A DNA stretch of 6,274 bases from Pseudomonadota bacterium (GCA_003229755.1 QIFJ01000214.1:1-6274), one strand, 5' to 3'. Shown: positions 1 through 5,729, counted from the first letter of the stretch. Notes: generated from the letters alone by a model not told the origin. A program made the numbers and translations.

Positions 1-330
1 GCGGATCTCGTCACCTATCCCAGCGGTTACGAGGGTTTCGGCAACGCCTTTCTGGAGGCCATATACTTCATGAAACCAATCCTCGTTAACCGATATTCCA
101 TCTATGTCAGCGATATAGAACCCAAGGGCTTTGAAGTGATACTCATAGATGGATTCGTCGGTACCAATACTATAGATCAGATAGGCAAGGTGCTTTCTGA
201 AAAATCCCTGAGGGAAGCGATGGCACAAAAGAATTACAGGCTCGCCAGGAACTTCTTCTCCTATGAGATCCTCGGGGACAAGCTGACCCACATTCTTGAG
301 GAATTTGTAGAGCACCGATTAGTGCTGTAA
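1..330 (+). CDS. Glycosyltransferase family 4 (GT-B fold), C-terminal fragment
   Basis: This is the 3' end of a gene that begins before the window; the reading frame is open from base 1 and ends at TAA 328-330, leaving 109 residues. The fragment starts with ADLVTYPSGYEGFGNAFLEA, which contains the E-x7-E signature of retaining GT-B glycosyltransferases (Glu11 and Glu19 of the visible part). In this fold these residues lie in the C-terminal domain and contact the nucleotide-sugar donor. The remainder (KPILVNRYSIYVSDIEPKGFEVI and a helical tail) fits the end of a GT4 catalytic domain. A start at the in-frame ATG at 70 would lose the catalytic motif, so it is internal. The enzyme should act in the cytoplasm or at the inner membrane face. 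The donor and acceptor cannot be read from this piece; the VNRYSIYVSDIEPKGF region recalls GT4 enzymes that make glucosylglycerate-type solutes, but that is a weak impression. Confidence 0.9.
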   Translation, partial: ADLVTYPSGYEGFGNAFLEAIYFMKPILVNRYSIYVSDIEPKGFEVILIDGFVGTNTIDQIGKVLSEKSLREAMAQKNYRLARNFFSYEILGDKLTHILEEFVEHRLVL

Positions 331-448
331 GGCAGGTTCTGAAATCTTATTACCCGAAACTGCATTTTTATAGTGTGTTCATCAGGCCGGGTTTTTGGGT
401 GCGAAGGCGAAGGGACTTATACCGGAACCCTTACTATTGAGTGTGGCT

Positions 449-1687
449 ATGGATACCCTCAAGCACATAGCGTTCCTCCATTACTCATGTCCGCCTGTTG
501 TAGGCGGGGTTGAGGAAGTCCTTTATCAACAGGCCTCTGTATTTCACCGCCAGGACCATAACGTATTAGTAATTACCGGGAGCGGAGGCAAATTCACCGA
601 TCAGTACCGCATCCTCATAAATCCCCTCATCGGTTCTCGCGATCCTGATATCCTGTCAGCGCACAGGAAAATGTATGATAGCCGTTTTGAGCTGGATATT
701 CTCACCGACAAAATTACCGACTTCCTGTTCGAGTCACTTGTCAACATGGATGTGCTCATCGCCCACAACGTACTGACCATGCCTTACAACCTCCCTCTTA
801 CCCTTGCATTGCATCGTGTGGCTGAATCCGGAGTTATCAAGGTGGTGGGCTGGAATCACGATTCTCCCCTTTTTTACGAGGAGCACCCCCAATATCTCTA
901 CGAGGAGCCATGGGAGATCATCAGGGTTCCAAATCCTCGAATTCACTATATAACGATCTCGGATATGAGAAAGCGCCAGTTCGAAGATCTGTACGGCGGC
1001 ACAACTGCCTTTACCGTTATACCCAACGGCATCGATCCTGCCGGATTTTTCCACCTCGATCCCAAAGTTGATCAGCTGATTATGGAGAATCAGCTTTTCG
1101 AATCCGACCTGCTCCTTCTCCAGCCATCCAGATTACATCCGCGTAAGAACATCGAGCTTTCCATCAAGGTGATCAGGGCGATCAATGAGCTGGGGGTAAA
1201 GGCGCAGCTGCTTCTGACTGCCTCCTACGATCCCCATGAGGAGTCTACCTTCGAGTACTTCAGAGACCTCAAGTCTCTGGCGAAGGAAAGCGAAGCAGAA
1301 AATGACATCCTTTTCCTGGCAGAGTACCTGATTCCCAGGGATGAGAAGTTCTCTACCGACCGCATCATACTCAGGGATCTTTTCATGATCGCCGACATCC
1401 TGTTCATGCCCAGTATCTCTGAGGGGTTCGGAATACCCCTCCTTGAAGCGGGCCTTGCAAAGCTTCCCATTGTATGTTCCGAGATACCTCCCTTCAGGGA
1501 GGTTGGAGGGCAGGACGTACGTTTCTTTTCTCTGGAGGACACTCCCGAGGATATTGCCCGTTTGATACTGGAGTTTACTGCTGACCTCCCTCCCCACAGG
1601 ATGTTCAGAAAGGTTATAAATAACTTTCTGTGGGACAATATTTACAGGCAAAAGCTGCTGCCCCTTGTAGAAAGGATAACCTCCTGA
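449..1687 (+). CDS. Glycosyltransferase family 4, complete
   Basis: This encodes a 412-residue GT-B enzyme that transfers a sugar from an activated donor to an unidentified acceptor. Seen in the sequence: an N-terminal Rossmann half opening with HIAFLHYSCPPVVGGVEEV (Gly-rich loop, GGVEE at 19-23), the linker motif VIPNGID (190-196), the donor-site PSRLHPRKN (226-234; Arg228 and Lys233 are the usual phosphate contacts), and SEGFGIPLLEAG with E-x7-E at Glu325 and Glu333. The length is normal for GT4. The frame is open from a TTG at 395, but the ATG at 449 puts the conserved first beta strand at the N-terminus, so it is preferred; its Shine-Dalgarno (GAG at 439-441) is weak. It follows another GT4 gene by about 118 bp on the same strand with no convincing promoter or terminator between, so co-transcription is likely. 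No signal peptide or membrane segment is visible. Substrate unknown. Confidence 0.92.
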   Translation: MDTLKHIAFLHYSCPPVVGGVEEVLYQQASVFHRQDHNVLVITGSGGKFTDQYRILINPLIGSRDPDILSAHRKMYDSRFELDILTDKITDFLFESLVNMDVLIAHNVLTMPYNLPLTLALHRVAESGVIKVVGWNHDSPLFYEEHPQYLYEEPWEIIRVPNPRIHYITISDMRKRQFEDLYGGTTAFTVIPNGIDPAGFFHLDPKVDQLIMENQLFESDLLLLQPSRLHPRKNIELSIKVIRAINELGVKAQLLLTASYDPHEESTFEYFRDLKSLAKESEAENDILFLAEYLIPRDEKFSTDRIILRDLFMIADILFMPSISEGFGIPLLEAGLAKLPIVCSEIPPFREVGGQDVRFFSLEDTPEDIARLILEFTADLPPHRMFRKVINNFLWDNIYRQKLLPLVERITS

Positions 1688-1754
1688 AAATCCACGGACC
1701 TGGCCTGGCGGTCTATTGCTTGAGGTTTCCCGAATTTTTTTCAGATGATCTGTT
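1688..1754. other. Convergent intergenic gap, no clear terminator
   Basis: This short gap separates the stop codons of the converging glycosyltransferase and TetR genes. It contains a T-run (about 1735-1741) after GAGGTTTCCCG, and a weak GACC/GGTC pairing near 1697-1713. Neither makes a convincing intrinsic terminator hairpin with a directly adjoining T-tract. Confidence 0.4.
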
Positions 1755-2384
1755 TTACCGGGGAGCTTTCCTGGCAAGCGCTGAAAAAGCATCCGGATAC
1801 AGATACGGGCGGAAGATTTCCAGTATCAGGTCCACACCCTCTTCAATCCTCTCACTGTCGACCGGGCTTCCCTCGATATCGACGCTGGAAAGCCAGTAGT
1901 CGCCAACCAGGTGTGAGATCCTTATAAGGTTGTCCAGGACTTCAGGATATTCCTGATCGACAAAATCATGTCTTTTAAATAAATTTCCCAGGAATACCCT
2001 CATTTCCTGAAACTGCCCGTTCCTGGCTGATAAATACCTGTTCCGTAACTTCTCGTCCCGGCGAAGAAGCACGTTCATCTCCCGGCAGAAGAACCGGTAC
2101 TCCCACATCAGGGTGAAGGTACCGGCCAGTTTCATTCTCAGTTCCCTCGACTCCAGGGAGCTGCCATCCGGCGTCTGCCAGAGTTTTTCCATACCCTCTA
2201 TCATGCGCTCAACTACCCCCCGTATGATCTCTTCCTTGTTACGGTAGTGGTAGTAGAGGTTTCCCGGACTCATCCCCGCCGTGGAGGCTATGTGGTTTGT
2301 AGACACCTCACCTGTGCCCAGGGCGTTGAACAGCCTGAGAGATACTTCCAGGATCCGTGTTTTGGTTTGATCTGATTTTTTCAA
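1755..2384 (-). CDS. TetR/AcrR-family transcriptional regulator
   Basis: This is a 209-residue DNA-binding regulator. The N-terminal TetR domain covers about residues 7-55, with the helix-turn-helix at about 30-49 (TNHIASTAGMSPGNLYYHYR) followed by NKEEII. The ligand domain contains EYRFFCREMNVLLRRDEKLRNRY, the pattern seen in the TetR subgroup with the 'bacterial transcriptional repressor' C-terminal domain (PF13972 type). The start is a TTG at 2384-2382; the frame upstream closes within five codons and the next Met is residue 34, inside the HTH, so TTG is the only plausible start. No strong Shine-Dalgarno is seen. The gene lies 83 bp downstream of glnS on the same strand, with its own likely promoter and three operator-like repeats in the gap, suggesting autorepression. 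The effector and other targets are unknown; the glycosyltransferase genes converge on it and so do not share its promoter. Confidence 0.9.
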   Translation of the reverse strand: MKKSDQTKTRILEVSLRLFNALGTGEVSTNHIASTAGMSPGNLYYHYRNKEEIIRGVVERMIEGMEKLWQTPDGSSLESRELRMKLAGTFTLMWEYRFFCREMNVLLRRDEKLRNRYLSARNGQFQEMRVFLGNLFKRHDFVDQEYPEVLDNLIRISHLVGDYWLSSVDIEGSPVDSERIEEGVDLILEIFRPYLYPDAFSALARKAPR

Positions 2385-2400
2385 TTGTTTATTATGTCAG

Positions 2401-2454
2401 CTAGAGTAAATACTCTTTTTAGTTCATACACTCTTTTTAGATTATTAACTCTAG
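2401..2454. promoter_or_regulatory. Three operator-like repeats, 18-bp period, plus palindrome
   Basis: ACTCTTTTTAG occurs at 2412-2422 and 2430-2440, and a truncated ACTCTAG at 2448-2454, so the three copies start exactly 18 bp apart. The first copy is part of a perfect 14-bp palindrome AGAGTAAATACTCT (2403-2416), and CTAGAGT (2401-2407) mirrors ACTCTAG (2448-2454) at the far end. Multiple symmetric half-sites directly upstream of a TetR-family gene are typical of autoregulatory operators. Assignment to that regulator is inference from position. Confidence 0.5.
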
Positions 2455-2462
2455 ATTGTCAA
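2434..2462 (-). promoter_or_regulatory. Candidate sigma70 promoter of the TetR gene
   Basis: Reading the minus strand, a perfect -35 hexamer TTGACA (2462-2457) is followed after 17 bp by TAAAAA (2439-2434), a 4/6 match to the -10 consensus. It lies 50 bp or more upstream of the TTG start of the TetR gene and just past the glnS stop codon. The -10 region coincides with one of the ACTCT-type repeats, so a repressor bound there would block transcription. The weak -10 keeps confidence moderate. Confidence 0.4.
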
Positions 2463-2467
2463 CGGTT

Positions 2468-4138
2468 TTATTTCGACTTACCCGCAACCTTCGCCCAGGA
2501 ATCCCTCAGAGGCACTATCCGGTTAAATACAGGGCTTCCAGCCGTGTGGTCTTCAGGATCGGTGAAAAAATATCCCCCGGGCATGGCGTCACAAAGGCTG
2601 CGCTCAACCACGGCGTCGACTATATCCAGAGAGTGGGGATTGATGTGCTGTATAAAATCCGAATCCTTGCCGCTGTCCGGCATAGGCTCGGCAAAAAGCC
2701 GGTCGTAAAGCCTGACCTGGGCGGGAACAGCATGTGATGCAGACACCCAGTGAATGGTTCCCTTCACTCTGCGGCCATCGGGCGAGTCGCCCCCCCGTGT
2801 CTGGGGATCGTAATTGCAGTGCAACTCCACCACTTCGCCCTGTTCGTTCTTCTTCACATCCACACAGGTGATGAAGTAGGCCCACCGCAGCCGCACCTCC
2901 CGGCCGGGCGCCAGCCGGAAGAACTTCTTTGGTGGATCTTCCATGAAATCCCTGCGCTCGATATAGAGCTCTCGACTGAAGGGGACTTTGCGGTATCCCA
3001 TCTTTGGCGGGTCGTCGGGAAAGTAAGGCGCGTCCAGCTCTTCGTCCCGGTCTTCCGGGTAGTTGAGGATAACGACCTTAAGTGGATCCAGGACTCCCAT
3101 TACACGCGGCGCCTTCAGATTGAGATCATCGCGGATGCTGTTTTCAAGAAGCGCCATATCTACAACACTGTTTGCCCTGGCCACCCCGATACGATCACAA
3201 AAACTGCGGATGGACTCCGGTGTTACGCCTCTGCGCCTCAAGCCCGCTATCGTTGGCAGACGGGGGTCGTCCCAGCCCGAGACATGCCCGCCCTCTACCA
3301 GTTCGACGAGCTTGCGCTTGCTCATCACGGTGTAATTCAGGTTCAGCCGGGCGAACTCTATCTGGCGCGGTTTGAACGGGCCAGGAACATTGTCGATGAT
3401 CCACTCGTATAGCGCGCGGTTGTTCTCAAATTCCAGTGTACACAAAGAGTGCGTAATGCCCTCCATGGCGTCTGATAGACAGTGAGTAAAATCGTACATG
3501 GGGTAGATACACCATGTGTTACCTGTGCGGTAGTGAGGTGCGTGACGGATGCGGTACAGGAGCGGATCGCGCATCTTCATGTTCGGCGCGGCCATGTCAA
3601 TTTTGGCCCGGAGAACATGCTTCCCGTCAGCGAACTCACCGCTGCGCATGCGCTCAAAAAGGTCGAGGTTCTCGGCAGCGGTGCGGTTACGGTACGGGCT
3701 GTCGGTCCCCGGCTGCGTTACAGTGCCCCGGTACTTACGTATTTCCTCCTCCGAGAGGCTGCAGACGTAAGCCTTGTTCGCCTCGATCAGTGAAACAGCG
3801 AATCCGTAAAGCTTTTCGAAATAATCCGACGCAAAATACAGATGCTTATCCCAGTCAAAACCGAGCCACTTAACGTCACGCTTTATAGCCTCAACGTACT
3901 CCATATCCTCAGTTTCCGGGTTGCTGTCATCGAACCGCAGGTGACACTGCCCTCCTGGAATCTCACTGGCCAGACCGAAGTTAAGGGTGATGCTTTTCGC
4001 GTGGCCGATGTGCAGGTAACCGTTTGGTTCGGGGGGAAACCGCGTGATGACCGTTTTATGCTTACCCGAGGCCAGATCATCGGCGGCTATCTGGCGGATG
4101 AAGTCAAGTCCGGCTGTTCTCTTCATGTGTGTACTCAT
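2468..4138 (-). CDS. glnS: Glutaminyl-tRNA synthetase (GlnRS)
   Basis: This class I aminoacyl-tRNA synthetase (cytosolic) charges tRNA-Gln with glutamine using ATP. Seen in the sequence: PPEPNGYLHIGHAKS with the HIGH signature at residues 43-46, LRFDDSNPE (67-75), the active-site block IYPMYDFTHC (211-220) and VMSKRK (271-276), the GlnRS form of the KMSKS loop. Two C-terminal beta-barrel anticodon-binding domains follow (from about 340 to the end). The ATG at 4138 is chosen as start because AAGGA (AGGGAAGGA) lies 6 nt upstream and the resulting 556 residues match the usual length of about 550. An in-frame TTG at 4183 would add 15 residues that the family lacks. GlnRS rather than GluRS is supported by the PPEPNGYLHIGHAKS and VMSKRK forms. 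It is complete with no defects seen. The TetR gene follows on the same strand, and the upstream region is shared divergently with the RHH gene. Confidence 0.97.
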   Translation of the reverse strand: MSTHMKRTAGLDFIRQIAADDLASGKHKTVITRFPPEPNGYLHIGHAKSITLNFGLASEIPGGQCHLRFDDSNPETEDMEYVEAIKRDVKWLGFDWDKHLYFASDYFEKLYGFAVSLIEANKAYVCSLSEEEIRKYRGTVTQPGTDSPYRNRTAAENLDLFERMRSGEFADGKHVLRAKIDMAAPNMKMRDPLLYRIRHAPHYRTGNTWCIYPMYDFTHCLSDAMEGITHSLCTLEFENNRALYEWIIDNVPGPFKPRQIEFARLNLNYTVMSKRKLVELVEGGHVSGWDDPRLPTIAGLRRRGVTPESIRSFCDRIGVARANSVVDMALLENSIRDDLNLKAPRVMGVLDPLKVVILNYPEDRDEELDAPYFPDDPPKMGYRKVPFSRELYIERRDFMEDPPKKFFRLAPGREVRLRWAYFITCVDVKKNEQGEVVELHCNYDPQTRGGDSPDGRRVKGTIHWVSASHAVPAQVRLYDRLFAEPMPDSGKDSDFIQHINPHSLDIVDAVVERSLCDAMPGGYFFTDPEDHTAGSPVFNRIVPLRDSWAKVAGKSK

Positions 4139-4187
4139 GCTGGATCCTTCCCTGGCGGATTCAAGCTCCTGTAATTTTGACAACGGA

Positions 4188-4217
4188 ATATTACCATAAT
4201 ATCGAACAGGGTGTCAG
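4188..4217 (-). promoter_or_regulatory. Tentative glnS promoter
   Basis: On the minus strand, CTGACA (4217-4212, 5/6 match to -35) is followed after 18 bp by TAATAT (4193-4188, 4/6 match to -10). This would start transcription roughly 40 nt before the glnS ATG. The -35 lies in the outer edge of the long palindrome 4210-4279, so if real the hairpin element supplies part of the promoter. Matches this weak occur by chance in AT-rich DNA. Confidence 0.25.
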
Positions 4218-4279
4218 AGCATGCATTATGACCTTTCTCAGTATTTTTTCTCAAAGGTCATAATGCATACTCTGACACC
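4210..4279. repeat. Long imperfect palindrome, REP/MITE-like hairpin
   Basis: The left arm at 4210-4236 begins GGTGTCAGAG and ends GACCTTT; the right arm at 4253-4279 is its reverse complement over 27 bp with one mismatch (C4220 opposite A4269). The loop is the 16-bp AT-rich 4237-4252. As RNA or extruded DNA this would form a very stable hairpin. It lacks a T-tract directly after the stem, so an ordinary intrinsic terminator is unlikely. The GGTGTCAGAG/CTCTGACACC ends resemble the GGGGTCAGAG palindromes often associated with RAYT (IS200-like) transposases in environmental proteobacteria. No transposase gene is in the window. Confidence 0.8.
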
Positions 4280-4295
4280 AAAAAGACACCAAAAA
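4274..4295. repeat. 11-bp tandem duplication
   Basis: GACACCAAAAA occurs twice without interruption at 4274-4284 and 4285-4295. The first copy overlaps the last six bases of the palindrome's right arm, suggesting slippage at, or a duplication made on insertion of, that element. Confidence 0.7.
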
Positions 4296-4351
4296 TATTT
4301 AATCCAGTGCTTAAACTAAGCTTCGTAAGCTTTGGTAATAATTTAAGAAAC

Positions 4352-4380
4352 TTGAAAATAGTACTGGCATGTAATATAAG
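4352..4380 (+). promoter_or_regulatory. Sigma70-type promoter for the RHH / acidic protein unit
   Basis: TTGAAA at 4352-4357 (5/6 match to -35) and TATAAG at 4375-4380 (5/6 match to -10) are separated by exactly 17 bp, the optimal spacing. The predicted start, near 4386-4388, leaves a leader of only about 14 nt before the ATG at 4401. Two AAGCTT palindromes separated by CGT (4318-4332) lie just upstream of the -35. This is the best promoter match in the window. Confidence 0.65.
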
Positions 4381-4381
4381 A

Positions 4382-4395
4382 ATGTTATATAACAT
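4382..4395. promoter_or_regulatory. Perfect 14-bp palindrome at the predicted start site, probable operator
   Basis: ATGTTATATAACAT (4382-4395) is perfectly self-complementary. It begins 2 bp after the -10 hexamer, spans the predicted transcription start and ends 5 bp before the RHH gene's ATG. A repressor bound here would block initiation. Autoregulation by the RHH-like product is the obvious hypothesis, since RHH proteins usually bind short palindromes at their own promoters. Confidence 0.5.
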
Positions 4396-4400
4396 GGCCC

Positions 4401-4613
4401 ATGGCGCGTGGGAAATCAGGTCGCATAGTCATCGAGATCGATCCCTCGTTGAAGAGCGATCTCTACGAGGCTCTCCAGGAAGAGGGGCTTACGCTCAAGG
4501 AGTGGTTCCTCAGACATACAGGATCATATCTGGCTCAAAAAGCTCAGCCGTCCTTATTTAATTCCGCTCAAGTGGCTGAAATGAAGGTTATGGCCGGGAA
4601 GAAGGAAAAGTAG
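4401..4613 (+). CDS. Small ribbon-helix-helix-like DNA-binding protein
   Basis: The 70-residue product has the strand-helix-helix order of the RHH (Arc/MetJ/CopG) fold: a strand SGRIVIEIDPSL (residues 6-17), helix A about 18-30 (KSDLYEALQEEGL) and helix B about 31-44 (TLKEWFLRHTGSYL). A basic, polar tail ends in GKKEK. Proteins beginning MARG-SGRIVIEIDP with a TLK-WF motif recur in proteobacteria as uncharacterised small proteins. As an RHH dimer it would insert the strand pair into the major groove of a palindromic operator. The ATG at 4401 is chosen because it begins the conserved motif; no Shine-Dalgarno is visible and the leader is very short, so near-leaderless translation is possible. 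It lies under a good promoter, overlooks a 14-bp palindrome and is 31 bp upstream of the acidic-repeat gene, so it probably regulates the pair. An antitoxin role is conceivable, but no toxin-like gene is adjacent. The family assignment rests on predicted fold only. Confidence 0.8.
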   Translation: MARGKSGRIVIEIDPSLKSDLYEALQEEGLTLKEWFLRHTGSYLAQKAQPSLFNSAQVAEMKVMAGKKEK

Positions 4614-4644
4614 TCAGGACAAACATGAGCTGGAGCTTGGAAAG

Positions 4645-5400
4645 ATGACAATGAAACAGATGAAAGGGATCGGGGCCACCGTTCTGACGGTGCCGCTTCT
4701 GCTGCTTGTCATTGGGACATTTGATTCACGGCCAGGTTATCTCACTGCGCAGGATGAATCGAGCGACAACGCCCCACCCGGCAAAATGGATCTTCGGAAG
4801 GCGGAGGCCAGTCTTACCGCAAAGAGGCTGGCTAGAGCCCAGGCTTCACCGAAGATCGTGGAGATCGAAAGGGTCGTTGAGGATGAGAAGGTCGTTGAAA
4901 AAGAAGTGGAAGACCCGGGTGAAATAAATGACGGCAACAAGGGCCATGGAAATGACGATGATGGCCATGATGAAGACAACCCTGGAAATAGTCGTCATGG
5001 TGACGATGAGCACGGCCCCGGATCAAAAGAAGACGTAAACAGGGGCCATGACAGCGATGAGGATGATGACGATGAGTACGGTCCCGGAGCAGAAGGAGAC
5101 GAAAACAGGGACTATGACAACGATGAGGACGATGACGATGAGTACGGTACCGAATCAAAAGGAGACGAAAACAGGGACTATGACAGCGATGAGGACGATG
5201 ACGATGAGTACGGCTCCGGATCAAAAGAAGACGTAAACAGGGACTATGACAGCGATGAGGATGATGACGATGAGTACGGCTCCGGATCAAAAGAAGACGT
5301 AAACAGGGACTATGACAGCGATGAGGATGATGACGATGAGCACGGCTCCGGAGCAGAAGGAGAGGAAAGCAGTGGCCATGGCGACGATGAGGACGATTGA
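4645..5400 (+). CDS. Exported or anchored, highly acidic 22-residue-repeat protein, function unknown
   Basis: The product is 251 residues. Residues 1-35 look like a signal peptide or membrane anchor: Lys4 and Lys7, a hydrophobic core of about 9-26 (IGATVLTVPLLLLVIGTF), and possible cleavage after LTA (35). A mixed-charge linker follows (about 36-98), including the Val/Glu/Lys-rich KIVEIERVVEDEKVVEKEVE. An Asp/Gly/His/Asn-rich stretch leads into five full 22-residue repeats (residues 123-232) of the form YGSGSKEDVNRDYDSDEDDDDE, plus a shorter sixth ending DDEDD at the stop. Each repeat carries a run of nine or ten residues that are almost all Asp or Glu, so the protein must be extremely acidic. 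The alternating DYDSDED pattern suggests binding of calcium or other cations, but the spacing does not match an EF-hand loop (no Gly6 or Glu12). The start at 4645 is preferred for GGAG (4632-4635) 9 nt upstream; Met3 at 4651 is an alternative. It probably shares a transcript with the RHH gene. I do not recognise the family. Confidence 0.8.
   Translation: MTMKQMKGIGATVLTVPLLLLVIGTFDSRPGYLTAQDESSDNAPPGKMDLRKAEASLTAKRLARAQASPKIVEIERVVEDEKVVEKEVEDPGEINDGNKGHGNDDDGHDEDNPGNSRHGDDEHGPGSKEDVNRGHDSDEDDDDEYGPGAEGDENRDYDNDEDDDDEYGTESKGDENRDYDSDEDDDDEYGSGSKEDVNRDYDSDEDDDDEYGSGSKEDVNRDYDSDEDDDDEHGSGAEGEESSGHGDDEDD
5011..5397 (+). repeat. 66-bp coding tandem repeats (five full, one partial)
   Basis: The units start at 5011, 5077, 5143, 5209 and 5275 (66 bp each), with a diverged 57-bp sixth at 5341-5397. 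Units 4 and 5 (5209-5274 and 5275-5340) are identical base for base, while units 1-3 differ at several positions. This shows recent in-frame duplication of one unit, and the 66-bp period keeps the reading frame whenever copy number changes. Confidence 0.95.
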
Positions 5401-5406
5401 AAGGCA

Positions 5407-5441
5407 GGTTCAGGGTTCAGAATTCAGTGGTCAGGAGTCAA
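5407..5441. repeat. Degenerate heptamer array (GGTTCAG type)
   Basis: Five consecutive 7-bp units follow the acidic gene's stop codon: GGTTCAG, GGTTCAG, AATTCAG, TGGTCAG and GAGTCAA. The TCAG core keeps its 7-bp phase through the first four units. No function is evident; such arrays are usually non-coding debris or slippage products. Confidence 0.6.
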
Positions 5442-5576
5442 AATACATGAATTCCGATATAAAACTGAAATTAATCTTGCGAAACCATATTGGAAGCTTT
5501 TTGATTGTTTTTAGCATTATATGAAACAACACAGCTCGCGCTTCGATCCCTTTTTTTAGAAACCTGAGAATCTGAG

Positions 5577-5586
5577 CTCTGACCCC
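5577..5586. repeat. CTCTGACCCC repeat end
   Basis: Within GAGCTCTGACCCC, this decamer differs at one base from CTCTGACACC at the right edge of the palindrome at 4210-4279, and is inverted relative to that palindrome's left edge GGTGTCAGAG. The GGGGTCAGAGCTC form is common beside small palindromic (REP-like) elements. Only one arm is recognisable here, so this is a remnant at best. Confidence 0.4.
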
Positions 5587-5618
5587 ATTCTCTGCACAGC
5601 ATAGTGCATCAGCACACA

Positions 5619-5642
5619 TAACCGGCCATATTACCGGCCAAA
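5619..5642. repeat. ACCGGCC double-motif repeat, copy 1
   Basis: This 24-bp unit starts with TA and contains two ACCGGCC heptamers separated by ATATT, followed by AAA. An identical copy lies 111 bp downstream. Multiple short GGCC-centred motifs read like the internal repeats at the ends of IS21-family elements (on the minus strand TTTGGCCGGT then ATATGGCCGGT), but no istA/istB coding sequence is present. Confidence 0.7.
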
Positions 5643-5693
5643 TTCCGGCTGTCATGCAGACACATAAACGCTTTACGCCTTTAATATACGTTT

Positions 5694-5721
5694 ATTATAA
5701 GCAACTTAAATGAATTTACAA
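5694..5721 (-). promoter_or_regulatory. Orphan promoter-like sequence between the two ACCGGCC repeats
   Basis: On the minus strand, TTGTAA (5721-5716, 4/6 match to -35) is followed after 16 bp by a perfect TATAAT (5699-5694). Downstream on that strand there is no convincing gene before the acidic-protein gene, so it may be a relic of a lost mobile element, drive a non-coding RNA, or be chance in AT-rich DNA. Confidence 0.3.
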
Positions 5722-5729
5722 TACACAAC

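Noticed and set aside
311..326. AGCAC/GTGCT hairpin at the end of the first glycosyltransferase
   Set aside because: It has only 5 bp of stem, lies within the coding sequence and has no T-tract, so it is not a terminator.
329..339. AAGGCAGGTTC just after the first gene's stop, repeated at 5401-5411 after the acidic gene's stop
   Set aside because: An 11-bp match can arise by chance, and the sequences diverge immediately after it.
1133..1792. Long open frames on the minus strand opposite the second glycosyltransferase
   Set aside because: They are antisense to a complete gene with strong GT4 motifs, and their translations have no recognisable domain.
2750..3412. Long plus-strand open frame opposite glnS
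   Set aside because: It is antisense to the unambiguous GlnRS coding sequence; the open frame reflects glnS codon composition.
4832..5290. Minus-strand Arg/His/Cys-rich repeat frame opposite the acidic protein
   Set aside because: It mirrors the same 66-bp repeat; the plus frame has a Shine-Dalgarno, a signal peptide and an upstream partner gene, while this one has none.
5209..5397. Possible CRISPR array
   Set aside because: The regular repeats are 66-bp coding units without spacers and preserve one reading frame.
5447..5524. 25-residue frame MNSDIKLKLILRNHIGSFLI... with AGGAG 9 nt upstream
   Set aside because: The AGGAG belongs to the degenerate heptamer repeat, no promoter is evident and the peptide is not recognisable. 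A short hydrophobic peptide cannot be excluded, but support is too thin to annotate.
5431..5655. 74-residue minus-strand frame downstream of the orphan TATAAT
   Set aside because: It starts inside the ACCGGCC repeat region, lacks a Shine-Dalgarno, and its translation is compositionally odd and unlike IstA or any known family.
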